Source: JAAFJT01 sp043772905
Lineage (GTDB): Bacteria; Bacteroidota; Bacteroidia; Chitinophagales; Saprospiraceae
NCBI GenBank assembly: GCA_043772905.1
Contig: JAYVFS010000314.1
Coordinates: forward strand, 1-24,472
Direction: 5' to 3'
DNA length: 24,472 bases
Part shown: piece after piece, positions 7,240 through 15,176 of the stretch
Numbering within the stretch: the stretch's first letter is position 1
Layout of the letters: every line of letters begins with the position of its first letter
The notes under the pieces: generated by a model
What the model was told of the DNA's origin: nothing
Databases searched by the model: none
What the model saw: the letters and a program-made list of their open reading frames with translations, nothing else
Program-made: the position numbers and the translations under genes

Positions 7240-10200
7240 ATGAAGAAAAGCTTTATTCTCCTTTTCTCTTTCTGGGCTTTTATCGGTACAAACTTGCTCG
7301 CGCAATGTAACCACCCAAATCCCACGGACAACCCTTGCACAGCGCCGACATTTTGCAACAATGCACAATTAAATGCCTTTTGCAGCACCGTCACCACACC
7401 TGTTATAGGACGGCAATACCTGAAACCCGCTGCATTTTGCGGCACTTTGGAAAGCCCAAGTTGGGTAAAATTCATTGCGGGTAGCCAGACACATGCCTTT
7501 ACTTTCACTGCCAATGGTGGTGTTGGTTGCAACGGCAATGGCGTTCAAGCAGCGATTTATGAAGTCGGTGATTGCGCGGATTCAGCAACGTTTATCCAAA
7601 AATCGAACTGTATTAATGCCACAGGTGGACAACCCACAGCCACAGTGACGGCAACTGGTTTGACAGTCGGCGCAACTTATTACATCTTAATTGACGGCTA
7701 TGGTGGACAGGCGTGTTCCTATCAAATCACAAATGCAGGTGCGGGTATTCGTCCAACAAATGAGCTTTTGCCGACCCCCTCAGTCATTTATGGTGCAACA
7801 AGCCTTTGTGCAGGTGCAACAAATGTGACTTACAGCGTACCAAAAATTCCAAACGCTTATCAATATAAATTTGATGTGACAATTGGCGGTGTTACAAATA
7901 GTTTTCTGCAAAACGACAGCTTTTATACAGTGGCTGCATTTCCTACAACTGGACGTATTTGTGTCAGTTATGTGAACGATTGTACGGCATCGCTCACGCC
8001 AAAATGTATAGATGTTACGGTAACAAACAACGCTACCATCACTTTACCAACGGCGTATTTGTGTCCCGGTCAAACTTATACGTTGCCAGATGGCAATATT
8101 GAAGACAATTTCCTTCCGCCCAATACGGATCAATCAACGCCTTTTAGCATTCCTAAATCTGGTACAAATGGTGGTTGCGATACCACGTTTAATGTAACAG
8201 TTGTCAAATATGCTGATCGGATTTCGACGCAAAATATCCTTTTGAAACCAACGGAGACACGTATTATATGTGGTACTTCGGTTTCGATACCTGCAGCGAC
8301 TTGCCCCAGCAAAGCCGCTGTCATTGTTTGTAGCGGTGGTGCGACAACAGGTTGTGATTCTATCATCAACTTGACCATTTTTAATGCGAAACAAACGTCA
8401 ACGATTACACCCGCAAACCCAACGGTCAATTGTAATACGACAACACTGCAAGTCAATCACTCTGACATTTGTGCTGGTATTGGACATAACAATACTTACC
8501 AATGGTTTTTACAAGCACAAGCAGGCGACCCCCTCAGTAATTTGAACAATCAACAATCCAATTTGACGGTCAGTCAAACGGGTATTTATACGGTTGTTGT
8601 TCGTGATTCAGTTGTTCGGGTAGGGCAAGCAACACGTATTTTTTATGACACCTTACGTGTAACCGTTACTGGTGTAGGCGGCAATGGTACACCCACACAG
8701 CCTAGTTTGATAAGTGGCAAAACAGATACAACCGTTTGCCAAGGTGCAAGAACGGTTTTGACCATTCCCGCCGTCCCAAATGCGACAACCTACACATGGT
8801 CTTTGACACGTAACGGTGGAACAATCGTTTCAGGGCAAGGCACGACTTCAATAACGATAGATTGGTTGCCAACAACTTCAGGCGATACGGTCGTCGTCAT
8901 AGCCAGTAATGGATGTGGCACAAGTCCAGCACGCCGTTTAACAGTTCTGATGCTCAACTTTCCGAACCTGTATGCGGGTGTTGACACATCCATTTGTGGT
9001 ACAATAACTACTTTAAAAGCGACAAATAGTACGTCAAACGGCTCATGGTTTAGTGCATCAACGAATACAGGCGGCGTGGTTTTCACAAATGCCAGTTTGC
9101 CCAAAAGCAATGTACAAGTGACGCAATCGGGTCTTTATAAATTGGTGTGGCAAGAAACGTTAAATGGGTGTTCAAAATCAGATACAGTCAATTATACTTT
9201 CAATGCTATATCGCAAACAAGCAATTTGAAAGACAGTTGTAATGTTGCACGAACCAATTATTTTGTTAAGTTCAATCTTTCAGGCGGCACAGCACCCTAT
9301 CAAGTTTTCTTTGCAGGCACAAATACCGTTGCGGGAACTGTCGGTGCTGGCGGCTCATTTATTTCCAATGCTTTAACATTAGGGACAAACTCATTTGATA
9401 TCAAAGATATCAATATGTGCTCACCAACCCCGCCCATTTCTGTTACGCAAAGTTGTACAAACTGTACTACACGCGCAGGCATTATGGATGTCACTACAGA
9501 ATTGTCGATTTGTCAAGGCGATACAGCTCGTGCGACCTATCTCGGTGGTTATGTCAACGATGGTAACGATACATTACAATTCGTCTTACATCGTGGCGAT
9601 CCGCGTTCAGGTGTGTTAGCTCGCAGCAATGCGCCCCGTTTTACTTATCAAGCGGGTATGTTGTTTGAGACACGTTATTTTATATCAGCGATTGCTGGTG
9701 ATGACAGTACACGTCAAGTCAAATTGACGGATCCTTGTTTCAATTTCAGCCCAGGTGTTGCCGTCATTTTTCATAAAAAACCGACCGCAACGATAGCTGT
9801 ATCAGATTCTAATTTATGCGTCGGCGCATGTACAAATATTCGTTTCAATATGACGGGTAAGTCGCCTTTTTCAATTGGTATCAGATTGACAGATTCCACA
9901 ACGCGGGACACATCTTTCAATCTTATCACAGATGGCTACCTTGCACGTATTTGTCCAACTCGGAATACAACTTACCGTCTGTTTTCTGTTAGAGACTCTT
10001 TCGGTTGTGCAGATACAACCTTAACACGCCAAGTAACTGTAAGGATTAACCCGCGTGTTTTTGCAGGAACACCCAAAACGCCCCCCCTCAGTATTTGTAG
10101 CAGTTTAGACACAACTATTACATTATCAACTCTTTTGACAACTCCAGGAGCAGGTGGAACTTGGACAGAAGTGTCAAATATACCTTCGACAGCTGGTGCA

Positions 10201-12105
10201 TTTACAGCCGTCCCTGGCAGATTCCGTACACGCAACCAAACAACGGGTATTTATAGGTTTGCTTATACAGTTAAGCCCGCAGTAGGTTCGCCATGTCCAA
10301 ATGATACGGCATTTGTCAATATTGAAATCAAATTTACGCCTGTTGCAGATGCTGGCTTGGACGATACCATCCGTTGCAACAAACCACAAGTGCGTATTGG
10401 CGGCACAAATACTTCGACTGGCAACGGCATTACATATCAGTGGTCAGGAGGGATTGGCGGCAACGTGGCGCAACAAGACATAACGCAACCAGGTACTTTT
10501 GTCCTTACAGCTACTTCAAATGGTTGTTCTGCAAGAGATACTGTCGTCGTTTTTGTTGATACGGTTACACCGCGTGCTATTATTAGACCTGTGACGCAAA
10601 CCATCACTTGTTCAGTTACGACCATTCCAATAGACGGTTCAGGTTCTACTCCTGTTGGGCAAATCAATTATTTATGGTTTTTCAACGATATCCCTTTTGA
10701 CAACAACCCTATCACAGAAGCACGTTTTGGCGGCAGTTATGCATTATCGGTCATCAATCAGCGAAATGGCTGTGTCGATACGGACACCATTAACATTAAA
10801 GAAAACACCGTGCCGCCAACAATCAGTATTGTGAAGCCGCAAACCATCAATTGTAAAGACTCCATAGTGACCATTGATGGCTCGACGTCTTCGCGGGGCA
10901 ATAATTATACTTTTAATTGGAAATCATCAAACGGAGGTAAGTTTTTTAGTGATTCGACGACCCTAACCCCCAAAGTCAAAGTGTCAGGTTTTTATCTTTT
11001 GTCTATTACAGATACGACAAATAGTTGTAAGGACTCTTCATTTGTCTTTGTACCTATTGATCAAGTTTTCCCAGTTGCTTCTGCTATTGCAACAGATTCC
11101 TTGAATTGTACAAATCCAACGGTTGCATTAAGTGGGCGTGGTTCAACTTTGAGTGCTAATATCAATTATAATTGGACGGCACAAACAGGACATATCCTGT
11201 CGGGAGCCAAGACGCTCAACCCCATCGTAGATGAACCTGGCTTCTATGTCTTAACCGTTCAAAATAGTAAAAACTTTTGTGTTGGTATTGACACCGTAGA
11301 AGTCATTCAAAACAATCAACGTCCAACAGGTATCAGTATTTCCATCAAAAAACCGTCTTGTTATAATGAATGTGATGCCACTTTAGGCATTGTCAGCGTT
11401 CAGGGTGGTACATCTCCTTATATCTATTCACTTGATGGTAAGGTATTTACGACAAAAAAGGCTTTCTCAAACCAATGTGCAGGTACTTTCAAACTGACTG
11501 TACAAGACGCTGGCGGCTGTTTGTTGGATACTTTATTTTCTATATCTCAACCCAAACAATTATCGGTTTCTTTGGGCATTGATACAACCATCAAATTGGG
11601 CGATAGCTTACTGTTGCGCGCATTAACCAATGCCGATACCATTAGAAGCATCGTTTGGAATCCACTTGCGGACTCTACAAACTGCCCAAAAGGTAAATTC
11701 TGTACGGAACAATGGATTCGTCCAACACAAGGAACAACTTATACAGCAACCTTGACAGACCAAAACGGTTGTCGGACAGTGGGGCGTATCAATGTCGGTA
11801 TTGACAAGCGCAGACCTATTTTTGTTCCAACTGCCTTTTCGCCTAATAATGACTCATACAATGATGTATTGATGATTAATGGCAGTCAAGTGGTCAAAAG
11901 CATCAAACGTTTCCATATTTATGACCGTTGGGGCGAGCAGGTGTTTGCAAAAGCCAATTTCCAAACCGACGACCCTAATTTTGGTTGGGATGGTCGCCAC
12001 AAAGGACGCGATGCACAACCAGGGGTTTATGTCTATTACATTGAAGTTGAATATTTCGATAATACCATTGATATTATTAAAGGTGATATAACGCTGATGC
12101 GATAA
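7240..12105 (+). CDS. Giant secreted protein with a type B T9SS sorting (CHU_C) domain
   Basis: The start at 7240 is preferred over the in-frame ATG-less extension to 7198 because MKKSFILLFSFWAFIGTNLLA is a clear signal peptide ending before Gln22. The 1621-residue product is rich in Thr, Ser, Gly, Asn and Cys. Its N-terminal module (residues about 30-175, AFCGTLESPSWVKF...) resembles the Cys-containing modules of Bacteroidota adhesins. A long series of Ig/PKD-like repeats follows, with recurring G-x-Y-x-L-x-V-x-x-x-x-x-G-C strands. A SprB-like repeat spans about residues 1368-1440 (CYNECDATLGIVSVQGGTSP, then VQDAGGC). Residues about 1524-1621 (FVPTAFSPNNDSYND, RFHIYDRWGEQVF, GWDGRHKG, PGVYVYYIEV) form the gliding-motility-associated C-terminal domain that targets cargo through the type IX system. 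It is probably a surface adhesin. Three repeat copies lie at 7775, 8529 and 10083. Confidence 0.9.
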   Translation: MKKSFILLFSFWAFIGTNLLAQCNHPNPTDNPCTAPTFCNNAQLNAFCSTVTTPVIGRQYLKPAAFCGTLESPSWVKFIAGSQTHAFTFTANGGVGCNGNGVQAAIYEVGDCADSATFIQKSNCINATGGQPTATVTATGLTVGATYYILIDGYGGQACSYQITNAGAGIRPTNELLPTPSVIYGATSLCAGATNVTYSVPKIPNAYQYKFDVTIGGVTNSFLQNDSFYTVAAFPTTGRICVSYVNDCTASLTPKCIDVTVTNNATITLPTAYLCPGQTYTLPDGNIEDNFLPPNTDQSTPFSIPKSGTNGGCDTTFNVTVVKYADRISTQNILLKPTETRIICGTSVSIPAATCPSKAAVIVCSGGATTGCDSIINLTIFNAKQTSTITPANPTVNCNTTTLQVNHSDICAGIGHNNTYQWFLQAQAGDPLSNLNNQQSNLTVSQTGIYTVVVRDSVVRVGQATRIFYDTLRVTVTGVGGNGTPTQPSLISGKTDTTVCQGARTVLTIPAVPNATTYTWSLTRNGGTIVSGQGTTSITIDWLPTTSGDTVVVIASNGCGTSPARRLTVLMLNFPNLYAGVDTSICGTITTLKATNSTSNGSWFSASTNTGGVVFTNASLPKSNVQVTQSGLYKLVWQETLNGCSKSDTVNYTFNAISQTSNLKDSCNVARTNYFVKFNLSGGTAPYQVFFAGTNTVAGTVGAGGSFISNALTLGTNSFDIKDINMCSPTPPISVTQSCTNCTTRAGIMDVTTELSICQGDTARATYLGGYVNDGNDTLQFVLHRGDPRSGVLARSNAPRFTYQAGMLFETRYFISAIAGDDSTRQVKLTDPCFNFSPGVAVIFHKKPTATIAVSDSNLCVGACTNIRFNMTGKSPFSIGIRLTDSTTRDTSFNLITDGYLARICPTRNTTYRLFSVRDSFGCADTTLTRQVTVRINPRVFAGTPKTPPLSICSSLDTTITLSTLLTTPGAGGTWTEVSNIPSTAGAFTAVPGRFRTRNQTTGIYRFAYTVKPAVGSPCPNDTAFVNIEIKFTPVADAGLDDTIRCNKPQVRIGGTNTSTGNGITYQWSGGIGGNVAQQDITQPGTFVLTATSNGCSARDTVVVFVDTVTPRAIIRPVTQTITCSVTTIPIDGSGSTPVGQINYLWFFNDIPFDNNPITEARFGGSYALSVINQRNGCVDTDTINIKENTVPPTISIVKPQTINCKDSIVTIDGSTSSRGNNYTFNWKSSNGGKFFSDSTTLTPKVKVSGFYLLSITDTTNSCKDSSFVFVPIDQVFPVASAIATDSLNCTNPTVALSGRGSTLSANINYNWTAQTGHILSGAKTLNPIVDEPGFYVLTVQNSKNFCVGIDTVEVIQNNQRPTGISISIKKPSCYNECDATLGIVSVQGGTSPYIYSLDGKVFTTKKAFSNQCAGTFKLTVQDAGGCLLDTLFSISQPKQLSVSLGIDTTIKLGDSLLLRALTNADTIRSIVWNPLADSTNCPKGKFCTEQWIRPTQGTTYTATLTDQNGCRTVGRINVGIDKRRPIFVPTAFSPNNDSYNDVLMINGSQVVKSIKRFHIYDRWGEQVFAKANFQTDDPNFGWDGRHKGRDAQPGVYVYYIEVEYFDNTIDIIKGDITLMR
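7775..7784 (-). repeat. ACTGAGGGGG motif copy
   Basis: Antisense in the giant gene; read T-P-S-V-I. Confidence 0.95.
8529..8538 (-). repeat. ACTGAGGGGG motif copy
   Basis: Antisense in the giant gene; read D-P-L-S-N. Confidence 0.95.
10083..10092 (-). repeat. ACTGAGGGGG motif copy
   Basis: Antisense in the giant gene with a 7-base C run on the plus strand; read P-P-L-S-I. Confidence 0.95.
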
Positions 12106-12113
12106 ATTTTTAT

Positions 12114-12122
12114 CCCCTCAGT
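12114..12122 (-). repeat. ACTGAGGGG motif copy
   Basis: Intergenic, between the giant gene's stop (12105) and its intrinsic terminator stem (12132). Confidence 0.95.
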
Positions 12123-12131
12123 AAAAACGAC

Positions 12132-12166
12132 AAAAAGCCCGAATCTCAAGCAGATTTGGGCTTTTT
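12132..12166 (+). terminator. Intrinsic terminator after the giant secreted-protein gene
   Basis: AAAAAGCCCGAATCT (12132-12146) pairs with AGATTTGGGCTTTTT (12152-12166) through 15 positions including one G-U pair, with a 5-nt loop and a T-run at the 3' end. It starts 27 nt after the stop and is the only textbook intrinsic terminator in the window. An ACTGAGGGG copy (12114-12122) lies between stop and stem. Confidence 0.9.
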
Positions 12167-12265
12167 CCGTTACAACTGGAATGTTTTGAATTATCATCAA
12201 ACCCCTCCGTAAAACCATAAAAAAAGATGTAACTTGCTTCCATAAAAAACTATTCATTATTATTC

Positions 12266-13117
12266 ATGAAAGTATCCATCATCAACACAGGTTTTTTCAA
12301 ATTAGACGGCGGTGCCATGTTCGGTATTGTGCCTAAACGATTGTGGGAAAAACTGAATCCACCCGACGAAAACAACCTTTGCACATGGTCTATGCGCTGT
12401 CTTTTGATAGAAACGGATAACCACAAAATATTGGTTGATACTGGTTTAGGTGACAAACAAGACGCACGTTTTCGCTCTCATTTTGAACCATTTGGTGAAG
12501 AAAATCTTTTACAAAGCCTTGAAAAACAAGGACTTACTGCAAACGATATAACTGATGTCTTTTTAACACATCTTCATTTTGACCATTGTGGTGGTGCCAT
12601 TGCTCGAAATACTGAGGGGGTGCTTTTTCCTGTTTTTACCAATGCCACATATTGGTCAAACCAAAGACATTGGGATTGGGCGATGTCACCTAATCCGCGT
12701 GAACAAGCCTCGTTTTTGAAGGAAAACTTTGAACCCTTGAAGGATTGGGGTGTCTTGAAGTTTGTTGAACACGATGGACAAGAAGTCTTCGAAGGCGTAA
12801 AATTTCATTTTCAATACGGTCATACAGAAGCGATGATGTCTTTGGAAATTCAAATGGGCGACAAAACGCTGTTCTATTGTGCTGATACAATACCGTCTTC
12901 GTGGCATGTGAATATGCCTTATGTCATGGCTTACGATGTGCGCCCTTTGGAGACCTTGAAAGAGAAGGCAGCGATTTTGGAACGGGCAAATACTGAGGGG
13001 TGGTATCTCATCTTTGAACACGACCCTTTGACCGAATGTGCAACTGTCAAAAAGAATGAATCGGGGCGGATTGTTGTGGACAAGAAGCATCTTTTGAGTG
13101 AGATAAATGATTTTTAG
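12266..13117 (+). CDS. MBL-fold metallohydrolase, lactonase-like subgroup
   Basis: The 283-residue protein carries T-H-L-H-F-D-H at residues 101-107 (His102, His104, Asp106, His107), His186 in YGHTEAM, Asp207 in FYCADTIP and a late FEHDP His, the complete metal set. The N-terminal order (ILVDTGLGDK before the motif, a long insertion with WSNQRHWDWA after it) resembles AiiA/AttM-type N-acyl-homoserine lactonases and related hydrolases, but the substrate cannot be named. No signal peptide is seen. It is not closely similar to the MBL protein at 4785, so this is not a recent duplicate. Two repeat copies encode N-T-E-G-V (residues 115-119, eight residues past the zinc motif) and N-T-E-G-W. A TATCGGATA palindrome follows the stop by 8 nt. 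Confidence 0.88.
   Translation: MKVSIINTGFFKLDGGAMFGIVPKRLWEKLNPPDENNLCTWSMRCLLIETDNHKILVDTGLGDKQDARFRSHFEPFGEENLLQSLEKQGLTANDITDVFLTHLHFDHCGGAIARNTEGVLFPVFTNATYWSNQRHWDWAMSPNPREQASFLKENFEPLKDWGVLKFVEHDGQEVFEGVKFHFQYGHTEAMMSLEIQMGDKTLFYCADTIPSSWHVNMPYVMAYDVRPLETLKEKAAILERANTEGWYLIFEHDPLTECATVKKNESGRIVVDKKHLLSEINDF
12611..12620 (+). repeat. ACTGAGGGGG motif copy
   Basis: Sense in the second MBL gene; read N-T-E-G-V. Confidence 0.95.
12992..13000 (+). repeat. ACTGAGGGG motif copy
   Basis: Sense in the second MBL gene; read N-T-E-G-W. Confidence 0.95.
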
Positions 13118-13125
13118 GCTGCTTT

Positions 13126-13158
13126 ACGTGTCGGATACTTTAAAAATATCCGATACGT
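13126..13158. terminator. TATCGGATA-family palindrome 3' of the second MBL gene
   Basis: ACGTGTCGGATACTTT (13126-13141) pairs with AAAATATCCGATACGT (13143-13158); the two departures from perfect pairing would be G-U pairs in RNA. It begins 8 nt after the stop. The remaining spacer to amt (13159-13378) is AT-rich with no convincing gene. Confidence 0.7.
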
Positions 13159-13378
13159 ATAACACAATTTCACCCATCTCAATTTACATATTTCCTATCA
13201 ATTCATTTAGTTCATTCAGTATTTTATTTTTAATTTCAAATAACTACAGAATTAAACCCATGCTTTTTGATTTTATAAAAAACAAAACAGCATTATCATT
13301 AAAAAACTGACTCACCATATTACTTTCGTTCTTTTATTTTGATTAAAACGTATCAATCAACTTAATTAACATTCATTT

Positions 13379-14632
13379 ATGGAAGAATTGGCTGCGCTCA
13401 CCAAAGCGCATACGGAACTTGTTCATTCTATTGACACTGTTTGGGTCGCCATCTGTGCGGCTCTAATTTTTCAGATGGAAGGCGGCTTCGCACTTTTAGA
13501 GGCGGGCTTTGTCCGCTCAAAAAATTCAGTCAGTGTCATTGCAAAGGTCATTATAGACATTATGTTTGGCGGAATTGCTTTTTATGCAGTCGGTTTTGGC
13601 ATTGCGTACGGCGAATCAAATGGTTGGGGCGGCTTTGATATCGGTATCCCTAATCGTGATTTGGGCTTGGGTTTAACCATTTCCAACACCTTGTTTTGGT
13701 TTATTCAAATGGGTTTTGCGGTTGCTGCGATTTCTATCGTTTCAGGTGCGATGGCTGAACGCATGAAAATATGGGCTTATGCCGTTTATGTCACCATTTT
13801 TTGCGCTGTCCTTTATCCTTTTGCAGCACATTGGGTCTGGAATCCCAAAGGCTGGTTAGTGACGATGGGTTTCAACGACTTTGCAGGTTCTTCGGCTGTC
13901 CATGCGATGGGCGGTTTTGCGGCTTTGGCAGGAGCCATGATTTTAGGGCCTCGCATAGGCAAATACAATGCAGATGGTTCTATCAATGCCATTCCTGGAC
14001 ACAACTTGACGCTGTCTGCGGTCGGTGCATTTATCTTGTGGTTCGGCTGGTTTGGCTTCAATCCAGGTTCAACGTTGGCGGCTGTTGGCAAATGGGAACT
14101 CATCGGAACGGTTGCCACCAACACCTTTTTAGCTTCTGCGATGGGCGGTATTTCAACGATGATTTATACCCAATTTTGGTACAGAAAAGTGGATATTACG
14201 ATGGTTATCAATGGCATTTTGGCGGGTCTCGTTGCCATCACGGCCGGTTGCAATGTCGTGAGTCCTAATTCTGCTATTATGATTGGCTTAGTGGCTGGTA
14301 TTTTGGTTGATATTGCTGTTGTCACCATTGACAAAATGCATATTGACGACCCAGTTGGTGCGATTGCTGTGCATGGCATCAACGGCTTGTTCGGAACGCT
14401 TGCCGTAGGGCTTTTTGCAACAAAAGGTGGCTTGTTTACTACGGGTGACTTTCATTTATTGGGCGTTCAAGCACTCGGTGTCGCAGCAATTGGCTCGTTT
14501 TCATTTGTCACTAGCTACGGTGTTTTAACCATTTTAAATAAAACAATGGGCATTCGTATTACACGTATTGAAGAACAAGCAGGCATTGACAATGTGGAAT
14601 ACGGTGTAGAAGCTTATGCTGTTTTTGAATGA
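13379..14632 (+). CDS. amt: Ammonium transporter (Amt/MEP/Rh family)
   Basis: This 417-residue polytopic membrane protein conducts ammonium/ammonia across the inner membrane. Family signatures include ALIFQMEGGFALLEAGFVRSKN near residue 26, DFAGSSAVH at 167-175 and AVHGINGLFG near 330. The twin pore histidines correspond to His175 and His332. There are about 11 helices. No cleavable signal peptide is evident; helix 1 starts at about residue 18. The gene precedes glnB, the classical amtB-glnK arrangement in which PII plugs the channel when nitrogen is sufficient. It contains no ACTGAGGGG copy although it is over 1.2 kb. The stop is followed without a gap by four TGAATGG heptads. Confidence 0.96.
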   Translation: MEELAALTKAHTELVHSIDTVWVAICAALIFQMEGGFALLEAGFVRSKNSVSVIAKVIIDIMFGGIAFYAVGFGIAYGESNGWGGFDIGIPNRDLGLGLTISNTLFWFIQMGFAVAAISIVSGAMAERMKIWAYAVYVTIFCAVLYPFAAHWVWNPKGWLVTMGFNDFAGSSAVHAMGGFAALAGAMILGPRIGKYNADGSINAIPGHNLTLSAVGAFILWFGWFGFNPGSTLAAVGKWELIGTVATNTFLASAMGGISTMIYTQFWYRKVDITMVINGILAGLVAITAGCNVVSPNSAIMIGLVAGILVDIAVVTIDKMHIDDPVGAIAVHGINGLFGTLAVGLFATKGGLFTTGDFHLLGVQALGVAAIGSFSFVTSYGVLTILNKTMGIRITRIEEQAGIDNVEYGVEAYAVFE

Positions 14633-14667
14633 TGAATGGTGAATGGTGAATGGTGAATGGTGAATTT
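14633..14667. repeat. TGAATGG heptad array after amt
   Basis: Four perfect tandem TGAATGG units (14633-14660) and a degenerate fifth, TGAATTT, begin at the base after the amt stop codon. Stop plus array reads TGA-TGAATGG-TGAATGG, so the stop itself looks like part of the periodic run. Confidence 0.95.
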
Positions 14668-14713
14668 TAATCGTAACTGATTGATATTCAATTTCATAAT
14701 CTTAAAAAACAAT

Positions 14714-14816
14714 GGTTCTCTGAAAAATTTTGTCGTTTAGTTAGCATGTCTAAGTTCGGGGAACTTTGGAAGTTCCCCGAACTTTAGCAGCTCTTTACAA
14801 AAACTATCAGAGAACC
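14714..14816. repeat. Nested inverted-repeat element between amt and glnB
   Basis: An outer pair GGTTCTCTGA (14714-14723) / TCAGAGAACC (14807-14816) is perfect over 10 bp and continues imperfectly inward. It encloses a perfect 15-bp stem AAGTTCGGGGAACTT (14752-14766) / AAGTTCCCCGAACTT (14770-14784) with a TGG loop. Each inner arm is itself an inverted repeat, AAGTTC-GGG-GAACTT. The element ends 18 nt before the glnB ATG. It could be a MITE-like insertion or a structured leader of glnB. Confidence 0.8.
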
Positions 14817-14834
14817 AAACAAAAAAATATTAGA

Positions 14835-15176
14835 ATGAAAAAAATTGAAGCAATCGTAAAACCTTCAAAATTAAAGGCAATTCAAGCAGGGCTTATTGCC
14901 GCCAACATTCCTTGCATGACCGTCATGCCTGTGAAAGGCGCAGGGATGCAAAAAGGCTATGCAGAAGTCTATCGCGGTACGGAAAGACCTTTGATACTAC
15001 TCTCAAAAGTGATGATTATATGTGTCGTCAGCGAGGAGAATGTGGAAAAATGTGTGGATGTCATTTTGGATAACGCATCAGAAGAGAATGTCGGCGACGG
15101 TAAAATCTTTATTTATGATGTCGTAGATGCGATTAGAATTAGAAACCGTCAAAGAGGCGTGGACGCGATTAGATGA
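14835..15176 (+). CDS. glnB: Nitrogen regulatory protein PII (GlnB/GlnK family)
   Basis: The 113-residue product aligns without gaps to enterobacterial GlnB over the first 60 residues: MKKIEAIVKP start, VKGAGMQKG before the T-loop, YRGTE, then GDGKIFIYDV and IRIRNRQRG for ATP/ADP and 2-oxoglutarate binding. The ATG at 14835 is chosen because it is the conserved family start; an upstream in-frame ATG at 14766 falls inside the palindrome. Residue 51, the uridylylated tyrosine of E. coli GlnB, is Arg here, while Tyr46 is kept. Control by GlnD-type uridylylation is therefore unlikely, and regulation probably runs through effector binding and docking to the adjacent Amt. Genetic linkage suggests GlnK-like function. 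Confidence 0.95.
   Translation: MKKIEAIVKPSKLKAIQAGLIAANIPCMTVMPVKGAGMQKGYAEVYRGTERPLILLSKVMIICVVSEENVEKCVDVILDNASEENVGDGKIFIYDVVDAIRIRNRQRGVDAIR

Noticed and set aside
8130..10667. Several long ORFs antisense to or shifted within the giant secreted-protein gene
   Set aside because: They lie wholly inside a gene with a clear signal peptide and sorting domain, lack recognisable protein character and look like frame shadows of Thr/Ser-rich coding DNA.
12201..12209. CCCCTCCGT as a further motif copy
   Set aside because: One mismatch to CCCCTCAGT. Near matches such as CCCCTTAG at about 4944 also occur and cannot be separated from chance, so only exact copies were counted.
12611..12625. N-T-E-G-V as a conserved functional peptide of MBL hydrolases
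   Set aside because: The same peptide appears in unrelated proteins and always with the exact DNA word; the other MBL protein lacks it.
13107..13310. A 67-codon plus-strand ORF after the second MBL gene
   Set aside because: It begins inside the preceding gene, runs through the TATCGGATA palindrome and has the composition of translated AT-rich spacer.
14714..14816. An insertion sequence between amt and glnB
   Set aside because: There are terminal inverted arms but no transposase ORF and no evident target duplication; it was reported only as a nested inverted repeat.
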